DNA of 35,825 nucleotides from Treponema sp. (lineage in GTDB: Bacteria > Spirochaetota > Spirochaetia > Treponematales > Treponemataceae). Under the pieces are notes generated by a model that worked only from the letters and a program-made list of their open reading frames with translations, was not told the DNA's origin and made no database searches. This document shows, piece by piece, positions 7,477-15,192 of this stretch. The position numbers and the translations under genes were made by a program. The stretch covers positions 1 to 35,825 of the forward strand of contig JAKSTK010000006.1 in assembly GCA_024402615.1 (NCBI GenBank). The letters run 5' to 3'. Position 1 is the stretch's first letter. Every line of letters starts with the position of its first letter.

Positions 7477-7936
7477 TTTCAGATTCAAAATCTTTTTCTT
7501 CTGCAGGAGAAATTTCTCTTGTTTGTTCTGTATGTTTGTAGTTTTTTACAAGTGCATCTAAAACAAATTTTGAAACTGTTTTTCCTGCAGATTCAGCGTT
7601 CTTTTTAAGCTGTTCCAGTTCGTCAGGTTGTCCTGAAATACAAATAGAAACTCTTTTTACTCCAGTAGCCTTACGGCCGCCGCCATGATAACCGTAACCG
7701 GTATATTTTTTTAAATGGTCACCAATACATTTTATAACTTCATCTTTTAAATATTTTTTAAATTCAGTTATTGAGCCGTAATAATCACCACTACAAGAAA
7801 TATCATTACTACTGTATATCCATTTATCATTATAAAAATCATATTCGATAATAATTTCTGCCTTATCAATTAATACAACTTGTTTGTTATTATTTTTTGT
7901 AAAATCAGATTTTTTTAAGTTTTGCAATGTTTTCAT
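7445..7936 (-). CDS. Ribbon-helix-helix-like DNA-binding protein
   Basis: A 163-residue protein. I chose ATG 7936 because GGAGG lies 6 bp upstream. The N-terminal half is a small beta-rich domain. Residues about 100-140 read 'VKRVSICISGQPDELEQLKK' followed by 'SAGKTVSKFVLDALVKN', the strand-helix-helix form of ribbon-helix-helix proteins, and a Gly-rich stretch (YGYHGGGRKATG) precedes it. It is probably a regulator of the minus-strand operon or of the convergent DGR. It overlaps the RT 3' end by 32 bp tail to tail. Confidence 0.55.
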   Translation of the reverse strand: MKTLQNLKKSDFTKNNNKQVVLIDKAEIIIEYDFYNDKWIYSSNDISCSGDYYGSITEFKKYLKDEVIKCIGDHLKKYTGYGYHGGGRKATGVKRVSICISGQPDELEQLKKNAESAGKTVSKFVLDALVKNYKHTEQTREISPAEEKDFESEINLALSEDDE

Positions 7937-7951
7937 ATAAACCTCCAAAGA

Positions 7952-7980
7952 ACTGGGGGATAAACCCCAGTTTATTTTTT
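7952..7980 (+). terminator. Intrinsic terminator (plus strand, downstream of RT)
   Basis: Stem ACTGGGG/CCCCAGT with a 6-nt loop, followed on the plus strand by a T-rich tract (TTATTTTTTTTATTTTT). It is the first strong plus-strand terminator after the RT gene. Such a transcript would run antisense through the ribbon-helix-helix gene. On the minus strand the T-run is poor. Confidence 0.6.
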
Positions 7981-8229
7981 TTATTTTTCCCAGTCACATT
8001 TTGGGCGAACTGTTTCGTCAGCTCTGAAAGTTGGTGCAAAGCTCCAGTGATCAGGCTGGATATATTCACGGTCTCTATCATCTACATAAATCTTTGCACG
8101 GCGTTCTATTCCGTCATATATGATTTTTACCATTTTTGCAGAGCGTGAAATAACTTTGCATTTGAAGATACAATTGTGATCTCCGATTGAACGTGTGTAA
8201 TAAGTTGTGTTTGGTTTTAACTGAAGCAT
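7981..8229 (-). CDS. Unknown 82-residue early protein
   Basis: ATG has AAGGAG 8 bp upstream. A beta-rich basic protein with alternating strand-forming segments ('FKCKVISRSAKMVKIIYDG'), perhaps a small SH3- or OB-like fold. It has its own consensus promoter at 8295-8323 and the repeated CACACAAAAAGGAA leader. I do not recognise a family. Confidence 0.55.
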   Translation of the reverse strand: MLQLKPNTTYYTRSIGDHNCIFKCKVISRSAKMVKIIYDGIERRAKIYVDDRDREYIQPDHWSFAPTFRADETVRPKCDWEK

Positions 8230-8263
8230 AATGTTTTCTCCTTGTGTTTTAGTTTCCTTTTTG

Positions 8264-8277
8264 TGTGAGTCAGTATT
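8264..8277 (-). promoter_or_regulatory. Conserved leader motif, copy 1 (CACACAAAAAGGAA)
   Basis: Reverse-strand copy of a 14-bp leader found in six places in this window. It lies 35 bp ahead of the 8229 start and is followed by a second SD (AAGGAG) next to the ATG. Confidence 0.6.
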
Positions 8278-8294
8278 AATTCCTGACAGTTATA

Positions 8295-8323
8295 AATATA
8301 ATATTTATATTGTAAAATGTCAA
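8295..8323 (-). promoter_or_regulatory. Sigma-70-type promoter
   Basis: On the minus strand, TTGACA (8323-8318), 17-bp spacer, TATATT (8300-8295). It drives the 7981-8229 gene. Just downstream is the inverted repeat GTCAG-N9-CTGAC, also present at the 9088 promoter. Confidence 0.8.
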
Positions 8324-8349
8324 TACATAAAACAAAATAAATATAAAAA

Positions 8350-8379
8350 AAAGCTGCAGTTTTTTTTTCTGCAGCTTGT
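8350..8379 (-). terminator. Intrinsic terminator of the 8385-8723 gene
   Basis: Perfect AAGCTGCAG/CTGCAGCTT stem with a loop of nine A (minus strand), followed by a run of T. It ends right after the stop of the 8385-8723 gene. Confidence 0.8.
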
Positions 8380-8384
8380 AATTA

Positions 8385-8723
8385 TTAACAGTTGATTCCA
8401 CAGATCATTGGCATTCTTGTTTCAAGGCCTGTATATTTTGTGAATACTGACTGGAGCATATCACAGAAAACACCAGGTATTTCATTTACAACTTTTCTTT
8501 TAAACTCGAATGTCTTTTTTGAAAAGCTGTCTCTGCAGAATTTCATTGTATATGTATCACTTGGATCTAATGAAATTAATACTCTGTTGATGCTGTAGCA
8601 GTTTCTTCCGATTTTGAATGACAATTCATTTTTTGTAATCATAAAATCTTTTGCACCTGTCATAAGAGGGAATGATTTTCCACCTAACTGATTTAAGATT
8701 GTTGTTGCAATTTCTGTATTCAT
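8385..8723 (-). CDS. Unknown phage/plasmid early protein
   Basis: A 112-residue protein with a Shine-Dalgarno AGGAAA inside the repeated CACACAAAAAGGAA leader. The start 'MNTEIATTILNQLGG' and 'LMTGAKDFM' resemble small unassigned proteins often seen on phages and conjugative elements. No catalytic motif is visible. It has its own terminator. Confidence 0.55.
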   Translation of the reverse strand: MNTEIATTILNQLGGKSFPLMTGAKDFMITKNELSFKIGRNCYSINRVLISLDPSDTYTMKFCRDSFSKKTFEFKRKVVNEIPGVFCDMLQSVFTKYTGLETRMPMICGINC

Positions 8724-8729
8724 AATAGT

Positions 8730-8743
8730 TTCCTTTTTGTGTG
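8730..8743 (-). promoter_or_regulatory. Conserved leader motif, copy 2 (CACACAAAAAGGAA)
   Basis: Contains the Shine-Dalgarno of the 8385-8723 gene, 7 bp from its ATG. Confidence 0.6.
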
Positions 8744-8751
8744 TATTTTAA

Positions 8752-8769
8752 GCAGGGCCGAAGCCCTGT
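8752..8769 (-). terminator. Hairpin with UUCG loop after the 8774-9037 gene
   Basis: On the minus strand CAGGGC-TTCG-GCCCTG, a very stable UUCG tetraloop hairpin. The following T tract is weak (CTTAAAAT), so it may be a partial terminator or a stabilising mRNA 3' end. Confidence 0.55.
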
Positions 8770-8773
8770 TGTT

Positions 8774-9037
8774 TTAGATTGTTTTGCAAGCTGCAAAGCA
8801 GATTACTTTTGCAACCAGGCGATTGTTGAAGTGAACTTTATGCATCATCTGAAGTGCTCTAAGTTCAGCTACTGCAATCAGTCTCCAGCAGTTTTCCCAT
8901 TTTGTTACGTCGCTTAATCCGAGCCACTTTTTCATTTTCTGTGTGATTACTGCATAATCACGGCCCTGGAAGTTTTTTGTCTGAAGTTCATCTGTGAACT
9001 TGTTTCTGATTGCTACTGCTTTTCTCTGTGTACTCAT
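8774..9037 (-). CDS. Unknown 87-residue early protein
   Basis: Preceded by GGAGA in the repeated leader and by a consensus promoter (9088-9116). A basic, mainly helical protein with 'WLGLSDVTKWENCWRLIAVAE'-like helices (landmark WENCWRL). Its size and position suggest a host-takeover or regulatory function. I do not recognise a family. Confidence 0.55.
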   Translation of the reverse strand: MSTQRKAVAIRNKFTDELQTKNFQGRDYAVITQKMKKWLGLSDVTKWENCWRLIAVAELRALQMMHKVHFNNRLVAKVICFAACKTI

Positions 9038-9045
9038 ATTTAAAT

Positions 9046-9059
9046 CTCCTTTTTGTGTG
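9046..9059 (-). promoter_or_regulatory. Conserved leader motif, copy 3 (CACACAAAAAGGAG)
   Basis: Exact copy of the 14-bp leader ahead of the 9037 start; its GGAG acts as the ribosome-binding site. Upstream is GTCAG-N10-CTGAC and then the 9088-9116 promoter. Confidence 0.65.
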
Positions 9060-9087
9060 TGTCAGCTTTTTGCTCCTGACATTTATT

Positions 9088-9116
9088 AATATAATGCTTA
9101 TTTTGTAATATGTCAA
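9088..9116 (-). promoter_or_regulatory. Sigma-70-type promoter
   Basis: On the minus strand, TTGACA (9116-9111), 17-bp spacer, TATATT (9093-9088), the same layout as at 8295 and 16075. It drives the 8774-9037 gene. Confidence 0.8.
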
Positions 9117-9240
9117 TACAAAAAACAAAAATAATTAAAAAAAATAGGAGATAATAACACAGTTATTTGTTAAAAATGGCGGAAACGCTTAAAACGGGCT
9201 AAAATAGGGGTGTTTTGCGTTAGGTCGATAAATTAGTCAA

Positions 9241-9290
9241 AAAATTAAAAAAAGCTCGTTATACGCAATCCTAGAGGCTGTTTTAACGAG
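9241..9290 (-). terminator. Terminator-like hairpin after the replication operon
   Basis: CTCGTTA (9255-9261) and TAACGAG (9284-9290) form a stem around a 22-nt loop and are followed on the minus strand by seven T and then AATTTT. It lies just past the stop of the last gene of the primase operon. The rest of the gap at 9117-9303 is AT-rich and I see no gene in it. Confidence 0.55.
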
Positions 9291-9303
9291 TTTTTAAAGG
9301 GTT

Positions 9304-9621
9304 TTAGAGGTCAGGAAATAGACTTGGCTGTTGTAGTTCAAAAATTGTGAATTTTGAGAAGTTTCTTCTCTGTTTTTTGGTCATCCAGGAATAAACTGTT
9401 CTTTCCGCTTGAAGCAATGTATCCATTTTAGATCCAATTGGAGCATCTGTTTTCAGGCAGGGTTTATTACGGATTAATGATTTCAGCTTCAGCTGTACAG
9501 AATAATACCAGCCTGTTTTATCCTGGTATAATCTTACAACAATGAAGCTTCCGTCATGTTCTTCACGCTTTTCTTCTGTGGGCGTGTCTAATATTTCTCC
9601 AGTCATATTAGAAAATGTCAT
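9304..9621 (-). CDS. Unknown protein with C-terminal sliding-clamp-binding-like motif
   Basis: ATG 9621 is chosen because AAGGA lies 7 bp upstream; an in-frame upstream start would overlap the primase further. About 105 residues, beta-rich in the middle ('FIVVRLYQDKTGWYYSVQL'). The last residues are QQPSLFPDL: QPSLF fits the bacterial beta-clamp-binding pentapeptide (QL[S/D]LF). It is the distal gene of the ssb-parA-parB-primase operon. It may recruit or block the host DnaN clamp; this is inference from the motif and the neighbours. Confidence 0.55.
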   Translation of the reverse strand: MTFSNMTGEILDTPTEEKREEHDGSFIVVRLYQDKTGWYYSVQLKLKSLIRNKPCLKTDAPIGSKMDTLLQAERTVYSWMTKKQRRNFSKFTIFELQQPSLFPDL

Positions 9622-12600
9622 AATCTGGTCCTTCGTCATCTTCAAAAGGATTATCTTCTGGAGCTGGTATTTTACTTAATGGCAATTGTTGCTGAGTAAC
9701 TGCAGGTTTTGGAGCAGGTTTATTTTCAGCCTTTACTTCTTCTTTTGTTTCCGGCTTTTTAATGTTTGGATTTTCTTTCAAACGCATTTTGATGATAATC
9801 TGTTCAGGACTGCCACCAAAACGCTTTTGTTTAATATGAATTTCGGTATAGTCAGATTTTAAGAAGTGGGTGAGTTTAGATTGTGACCAGGCTTCTTTAT
9901 CAACTGGCTGTCCTTTATCATTTAATTCAATATCGTTGATTTCGCAATAACGGGCATACAGCTCTTTTACTTTAACGAATACATTTTCATCCTGAACAAA
10001 TTCAATGTTCTCTTTAACGAATCGGTCAAGGTCTGTTGCCTGGTCTTCAACGTAGTCATCTTTGTATGATTTACATTCATCAGAAAGAGGAATTTTGCCT
10101 TTATAATCATTTTTAAGATGGATGTAGTACTCAGCAAATAATTTTACGATTGCAGGATATTCAGGACGTAATAAATTAAAAATATCATTTTCATCTTTGA
10201 AGTTATCATCTTCTCCTCGTTTATGCTGCACGCTGAATGGGATTACTACCATACGGTCAATTGTTGCAGGGTCTTTATTGTCGAATCGTGGAAGGTAGTT
10301 TGTCAGAATGATTGTCTGAGCAGTTGGTTTAAACTCTTTTGTATTGGCATAAAGTCTTCGAGCTTTCATAACGCCTCCACCAGTAAGCTGTTTGAATACA
10401 GCTGAGTTCAACATATCATTTCTCTGAGTTTCATCTGAGATTCCGGCTCCCATTCCTTCCAGTTCTGCAATTTCAGGTGTGGCACCGCCGCCATAGTTAC
10501 GAATATCTTTATTAAGCATGATTACCTGGCGAGGAATTGGAGTTGTCATATTTGGATATAAGTCTGAAATGATCTTCATTGTCGTTGTTTTACCAGTTCC
10601 ACCAGTTCCAATAAAAATTCCTCCTACTTTGTACTGTGCACAGCGGGAAGGAATAAGAGACAAATAATAAAAGAGTGTTTTTAAAGTTTCTTCGTTCTTA
10701 AAGTTTGAATGCATAAACTTTAAGAAGTTTGTTGGCTTTTTAGAGTCTACAACGTCGTCAACTTTATATGGCAATATCCTGTAGCGGTATTCATCAGGAT
10801 AAGCTTCTCTGATTTTAAGAGTTTTACCTGTGAAGTCCAAAACTCCGTCTTCCAGAGTGAGTGTTTCCTGGATCTGTGGCCCGTCAAAAGTGATTGTCTC
10901 TTTGAATACTGATGGAAGCTCAGAAAAAATCTTTGCTACTGCAGAAAGAAATTTCTTCTGCTCAATTGCATTCCGGCATTTTCCGATTGTTTCGTATAAT
11001 GTCTTAGGCTTTTCTGTTTTGTAATAATCCTCGTAATTTTCTGAATAGTATGTGATTAATGGTGTGAGAATATTATATATAATTCCCATGATATTAGATT
11101 CTCTATTCCATACATGGCCATTGAAGTAATAGAAACGCTTTTCATCTTCAACGTACATAAATCTATCTTTCAATACTTTTGCCACAAGAATAGCTGCAGA
11201 ACGTTCACCTTTATAATTAATGAAGCGGTTTAATTCATCACTACCCATAAGTTCTTTGAAGTTGATTCTTGCAAGCGGTTTGTTTGAAAATTCATTATGC
11301 TGCAGTTCTGGAAGAACAATTCCTTTAAGTTTTCTCTGCCAGTAGTAAGACAGATATTTACTTGCCAGAGAGCTTAAATATGTTGGTTTAATATCAATAT
11401 CTTTTTTATGGTCTAACCAACGAACTGCAAGGCCTGCATCCACAAGAATATCTTTATCTTCCTGCTTTTCTTCACAGATCAGGAGCATTGCACCAAGTGC
11501 TTTATTGAACTCGTCATTTTCAATTTTAGATGCTTTAAGAGTTCTGATTAAGGCTTTCAGGTCTTTTGTCGAGAGGGTGGAGTTTTTGTTTGTTTTTCCT
11601 GCAGGTGTTTCTTTTTCAGTTTTAATATCTGCAGATACAGTTATATTTTCGTATTTAACTGCAGATTCAATAGCTTTGCTGATTAGATCAATTCTCTGAT
11701 AGCAGATACATTCATCTGGGTCCTTATAGTCCTTTAATTCAGCAATATAAATTTCACCGTTATATCCTGCCTGTAAAAGCTTTTTAGGCAGGTTGGCAGC
11801 TTTGGCAGCCTTTAAACCGGCGGCGATTTTGCCGGCTTCGTCGTTGTCGAACAAGATAACGATTTTTTTTACATTTACAAGATGAGCTTTTATTTTTGGC
11901 TTTGTTAAACCGTTTGTACCACCGCAAGAAAAAACATTTGAAATTCCTGCAGCTCTACACATAATTGCATCAAGTTCACCTTCTACAAGAATAACTGGTT
12001 CATCCTGCAGAGTTTCTGATAAATCATTAGGAGTAGGGAATGTTGAACAAGAAAGAGAGCCTCTTTTTTCGCATTTTCCATCCTGGTAATAATGCAGTTT
12101 ATATCCAGTTCCAATTTTCAAAACCAGTCCTGAATGAGCCCATGCATACTGTCCATTCTGATTGCTTTTTGTAGGGATGCCAGAGCGATAAATTGTATTA
12201 TTACCAAGGTCCTGAAGTGCAATATCCATTCCAGGCCAATAACCAAAATATTTTTTTAAGTTTTCAATTACTTCTACAGGATACTGTTTAAATTCTCCAT
12301 GAGTTGTTTTTATACATCTTTGAGAAAGAAAATCCAGTAAAGCTTCTTCTGGTGCCCATCCAAAATTAAGATATTTATCAACTGTTTTTACAGCTTCGTA
12401 ATCAGGTGTGAATTTTGGTTTTTCTTCAACTTCAGTTTCTTTTTTTTCAACTGGTCTAGGTGTATAAGTTCCACCAAAAATCTTTTCCAGGTGTTTATAT
12501 TGTTCAGCTTTGGAAGTGATTCCTTCTAAAAGTTCAACCGCATCATAAATGTCACCACTGCATCCGCACGAGCCTGAATAACATTTAAAATGATCTTCCC

Positions 12601-12727
12601 ATAATTCACAGGATGGATTATGGTCTTCATGTGCGGGATTGATACATCTAACAAGCCCTCTGTGAGCTTCAATTCCCATTATATGTAAGTAGTCGAAAAG
12701 TCGATTTTTATATTGATTAAAGTCCAT
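9608..12727 (-). CDS. Primase-helicase (CHC2 zinc finger, TOPRIM, D5-like helicase)
   Basis: A 1039-residue protein. The N-terminal residues 25-65 carry Cys/His ligands in the spacing of a CHC2 primase zinc finger (RCINPAHEDH...C...C.GSCGCSGD). Residues about 245-300 form a TOPRIM domain ('VILVEGELDAIMC', 'KIVILFDNDEAG'). At about 700-712 is a Walker A motif (IGTGGTGKTTTM), followed by an SF3/D5-type helicase core with 'TIILTNYLPRF' and 'ATIDRMVVIPF'. It unwinds and primes the phage replication fork. The Pro/Lys/Glu-rich tail is probably flexible. It overlaps the next gene downstream. Confidence 0.88.
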   Translation of the reverse strand: MDFNQYKNRLFDYLHIMGIEAHRGLVRCINPAHEDHNPSCELWEDHFKCYSGSCGCSGDIYDAVELLEGITSKAEQYKHLEKIFGGTYTPRPVEKKETEVEEKPKFTPDYEAVKTVDKYLNFGWAPEEALLDFLSQRCIKTTHGEFKQYPVEVIENLKKYFGYWPGMDIALQDLGNNTIYRSGIPTKSNQNGQYAWAHSGLVLKIGTGYKLHYYQDGKCEKRGSLSCSTFPTPNDLSETLQDEPVILVEGELDAIMCRAAGISNVFSCGGTNGLTKPKIKAHLVNVKKIVILFDNDEAGKIAAGLKAAKAANLPKKLLQAGYNGEIYIAELKDYKDPDECICYQRIDLISKAIESAVKYENITVSADIKTEKETPAGKTNKNSTLSTKDLKALIRTLKASKIENDEFNKALGAMLLICEEKQEDKDILVDAGLAVRWLDHKKDIDIKPTYLSSLASKYLSYYWQRKLKGIVLPELQHNEFSNKPLARINFKELMGSDELNRFINYKGERSAAILVAKVLKDRFMYVEDEKRFYYFNGHVWNRESNIMGIIYNILTPLITYYSENYEDYYKTEKPKTLYETIGKCRNAIEQKKFLSAVAKIFSELPSVFKETITFDGPQIQETLTLEDGVLDFTGKTLKIREAYPDEYRYRILPYKVDDVVDSKKPTNFLKFMHSNFKNEETLKTLFYYLSLIPSRCAQYKVGGIFIGTGGTGKTTTMKIISDLYPNMTTPIPRQVIMLNKDIRNYGGGATPEIAELEGMGAGISDETQRNDMLNSAVFKQLTGGGVMKARRLYANTKEFKPTAQTIILTNYLPRFDNKDPATIDRMVVIPFSVQHKRGEDDNFKDENDIFNLLRPEYPAIVKLFAEYYIHLKNDYKGKIPLSDECKSYKDDYVEDQATDLDRFVKENIEFVQDENVFVKVKELYARYCEINDIELNDKGQPVDKEAWSQSKLTHFLKSDYTEIHIKQKRFGGSPEQIIIKMRLKENPNIKKPETKEEVKAENKPAPKPAVTQQQLPLSKIPAPEDNPFEDDEGPDYDIF

Positions 12728-12738
12728 AATTTCCCATC

Positions 12739-12942
12739 CTATTTGATTATTTCGCCATCAAAAGCTTTTTTTATTTCATGTACCTGTTTATTTATAAGGC
12801 CGTGTTTTCTGATTATTTCAATTTCTTCTGGACTGTATTTAGTTCCATCAGAACAATATACCCAGCCGGACTTGTCATGCCTTGCAATCATCTGGCCAAG
12901 TTCTTCAGAGTATTTGTATGTCCAGCCGGGTTTTTGTTTCAT
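12739..12942 (-). CDS. Unknown 67-residue protein
   Basis: The start ATG at 12942 has AAGGAA about 10 bp upstream; an alternative TTG at 12978 would overlap parB. The protein is basic and contains 'GWVYCSDGTKYSPEEIEII', with a DGT.YSPEEI pattern like small phage proteins that fold as a zinc- or DNA-binding hairpin. Lies between parB and the primase with 11-bp spacing. Confidence 0.5.
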   Translation of the reverse strand: MKQKPGWTYKYSEELGQMIARHDKSGWVYCSDGTKYSPEEIEIIRKHGLINKQVHEIKKAFDGEIIK

Positions 12943-12955
12943 TTTTTTTAATTCC

Positions 12956-13801
12956 TTAATTGTGCTGATAAGCTTCAAAAAGGCTTATCAGATCACCGCA
13001 AATATTGTTTAAAAGTGAATTATCGTGACTGTCTAATTTAAGATTTTGACGGTGCTGATAATCTTGAATTTCTGAAATAACATTCTGAATATCTATCAAT
13101 ATTGGTTCTGCAGAATATTCTTTTACTTCAGGCTTTTTTTTGTTTTTTGGAGCGGATATTCCATTTTCTGCCCGGTAATCATTAAGAACTGCTGTTGCAG
13201 CTTTGACAGTTCCGCCATTTTCTTTGGCTTTCTTTACTGCTTCAGGAAGTTTTGCTCCCGGAATTGATGCAAGTTGTGAAAGTGCTTTTGTGCTCATGCC
13301 GGTTGTATCAATTCCTGCAGCTTTTGCATTTTCTCTTACTTCTGCTCCGGCTAACTGGTCGTGAATCCATCCAAGAGGTTTAGAAAGCTCTTCTGCAATC
13401 TGCTGCTGGCTCATTCCTGAAGCAACAAGTGCTTTAATTGCAGTTTCTTTATCCACCTGAGAAAGATCTTCTCTTTGGATATTTTCAATAAGCTGCAAAA
13501 TATCTTTATCACCTTTAACGATACAGGCGGTAATCTGTGAATAATCCTGTCCAATATCACAAAGGTATCTATGAGCTCTTACACGTCTATGACCTGCAAT
13601 AAGTTCATACATTTTAATTCCGTTTTCATCTTCTCCGTATGCTTTTACAGAAATTGGATTGATAAGCCCGTATTTATAAATTGAATCTGCCAGAAGCTTA
13701 ATTTCTTCTGTGTCATATTCCTGGCGAACGTTTCCAGTCTCAATTATCTGACCGAGACTGATTTTCATAGTAAGCTGGTTTGAAGTTGGTAATTTAGGCA
13801 T
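12956..13801 (-). CDS. parB: ParB-type partition protein
   Basis: ATG 13801 is chosen since GGGAG lies 7 bp upstream. About 281 residues: an N-terminal ParB/Srx domain with 'MYELIAGHRRVRAHR' (residues about 64-78; a GHRR variant of the CTPase GERR motif), 'LIENIQREDLS' (about 103-113), then a KorB-type helix-turn-helix ('SGMSQQQIAEELSKP'), and a C-terminal dimerisation region. It loads on parS and acts with ParA to segregate DNA. Directly downstream of parA and a small zinc protein. No parS was identified by eye. Confidence 0.88.
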   Translation of the reverse strand: MPKLPTSNQLTMKISLGQIIETGNVRQEYDTEEIKLLADSIYKYGLINPISVKAYGEDENGIKMYELIAGHRRVRAHRYLCDIGQDYSQITACIVKGDKDILQLIENIQREDLSQVDKETAIKALVASGMSQQQIAEELSKPLGWIHDQLAGAEVRENAKAAGIDTTGMSTKALSQLASIPGAKLPEAVKKAKENGGTVKAATAVLNDYRAENGISAPKNKKKPEVKEYSAEPILIDIQNVISEIQDYQHRQNLKLDSHDNSLLNNICGDLISLFEAYQHN

Positions 13802-13994
13802 TGTAATACTCCCGTTCTGTCTTAAAATCAAAATTATCTGTACATATTGGACAATGTAATAAAAACATTCCTGGAGCATTCAAATAAGCTCTTCCGTTTT
13901 CAATACAGATAGTGCTATTGCAACTGATGCACTTTACATAAAAACTCTGTACAAAAGTTACATGAATAAATTTCAGCTGATTAGATTTATGCAT
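13794..13994 (-). CDS. Small zinc-ribbon-like protein between parA and parB
   Basis: A 66-residue protein with GAGGAG ahead of ATG, inside the 3' end of parA. Two CxxC pairs ('CISC', residues about 22-25; 'CPIC', about 48-51) suggest a zinc ribbon. It overlaps parA by 8 bp and parB by 8 bp, so the three are translationally coupled. Function unknown. Confidence 0.5.
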   Translation of the reverse strand: MHKSNQLKFIHVTFVQSFYVKCISCNSTICIENGRAYLNAPGMFLLHCPICTDNFDFKTEREYYNA

Positions 13995-14718
13995 TAAGTA
14001 ACTCCTCGTAATTTGTCACAATTTTGACAAACTTCTCTAATCTTGCTTTTACTGCAGGATGGATTTTGTATCCAATTGGATCAGCTACAAACTTCTTAAA
14101 GCTTTTTACATCTGGAATAGGGAAGTCTAAAAGAAAATCCTGAAACTGTTCTTTGTAAGCTTCAAAGATTCCATCTGGATTCAATTCTTTTTTGAATTTG
14201 TTACATACAACAAAAACTTCTGAATCAAGACAGCAATTTGAAAGCTGTTCAAAATAGTTTTTTGTTGCTCTTAAATCAAGGTTTGAACAGGTTCCAGAAA
14301 TAACAACTGTATCTGCAGCAAATACAGCATTTCTTGTCTGTGCATTCCATGTTCCTGGTGGATCTAAAATAATGAAATCGTATTTATTAAAGAATCCTGA
14401 TTTTTTAAGCTGGATTTTCAGCTGTGTGTCCATGATATTTGCAAGCATATTCATATCAAGGTCAGATGGAATAATATCCATTTCAGCTGTTACAGATTTT
14501 TTAATGTTGTATGGTTTTACCATTTTTCCGCTTAAGAAACTTTTTGAAGTTTCATCTTTAAGCTCAAAACCGTACATTTCAGATAAACAGCAGTTATGGT
14601 CAAGGTCAATTAAAAGAACATTAAAACCATGAGCAAAAAGTGTTTCTGCAATAAAAGTGTTCAGGGTAGTTTTTCCCGTGCCACCTTTTCCGTTGGAAGT
14701 GGTGATAATTTTAGTCAT
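13987..14718 (-). CDS. parA: ParA-type partition ATPase
   Basis: A 243-residue protein with a deviant Walker A at the N-terminus (GKGGTGKTT, residues 10-18), 'VLLIDLDHNCCLS' (Walker A' region, residues about 34-46) and a Walker B 'DFIILDPPGTWN' (about 114-125). No N-terminal helix-turn-helix, so it is of the small (type Ib / Soj-like) class. It forms a nucleoid gradient that positions ParB-bound DNA. Its ribosome-binding site is copy 4 of the repeated CACACAAAAAGGAG leader. Confidence 0.9.
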   Translation of the reverse strand: MTKIITTSNGKGGTGKTTLNTFIAETLFAHGFNVLLIDLDHNCCLSEMYGFELKDETSKSFLSGKMVKPYNIKKSVTAEMDIIPSDLDMNMLANIMDTQLKIQLKKSGFFNKYDFIILDPPGTWNAQTRNAVFAADTVVISGTCSNLDLRATKNYFEQLSNCCLDSEVFVVCNKFKKELNPDGIFEAYKEQFQDFLLDFPIPDVKSFKKFVADPIGYKIHPAVKARLEKFVKIVTNYEELLNA

Positions 14719-14728
14719 ATAAGTTAAT

Positions 14729-14742
14729 CTCCTTTTTGTGTG
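14729..14742 (-). promoter_or_regulatory. Conserved leader motif, copy 4 (CACACAAAAAGGAG)
   Basis: Exact 14-bp copy 10 bp ahead of the parA ATG; it carries the Shine-Dalgarno. No TTGACA promoter lies right upstream, so here the motif works within an operon. Confidence 0.65.
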
Positions 14743-14763
14743 TTTGGATTAAAAAATTAAAAA

Positions 14764-15183
14764 TTAAAATGGAATGTTTTCCGGATCTGAATCATCTGGA
14801 ACATCATCAAAAGGCTGTTCTTCTGCAGATGGTTCTGAACTGTCAGATTTTCCATTTGGTAACTGTCCAAGTTCTGCATTATCAACTTTGATAATGATTT
14901 TTGACTGTTTTTGTCCGTCTTTTTCCCATCTGTCCTGATGGATTTTACCTGTTACAGTAATTGAACGGCCCTTAGTCATTGATGGTGCCAAGGCTTTTGC
15001 ATAGTTGCCGGAAAATGAGCAGTCAATATAATTTGCTCTTTTTTCCCATTGATCACCTTTTTTTTGGTTTTCGTTGGATGCAATTGTGAAAGTTACAACA
15101 CAGAAATTTTCCCGTGGATACTTTACTTCTGCACCTTTTACCAATCTTCCTGTAAGTGCTACCTGATTAATATCATTAGCCAT
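14764..15183 (-). CDS. ssb: Single-stranded DNA-binding protein
   Basis: A 139-residue protein with an OB-fold start ('NQVALTGRLVKGAEVKY'), 'ANYIDCSFSGNYAKAL' and 'GRSITVTGKIHQDRW' in the usual SSB order. The tail is acidic and ends DPENIPF, the C-terminal tip that binds host replication and repair proteins (bacterial consensus DDDIPF). It starts with GGAGG 5 bp from ATG. Confidence 0.9.
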   Translation of the reverse strand: MANDINQVALTGRLVKGAEVKYPRENFCVVTFTIASNENQKKGDQWEKRANYIDCSFSGNYAKALAPSMTKGRSITVTGKIHQDRWEKDGQKQSKIIIKVDNAELGQLPNGKSDSSEPSAEEQPFDDVPDDSDPENIPF

Positions 15184-15192
15184 TTAATCCTC

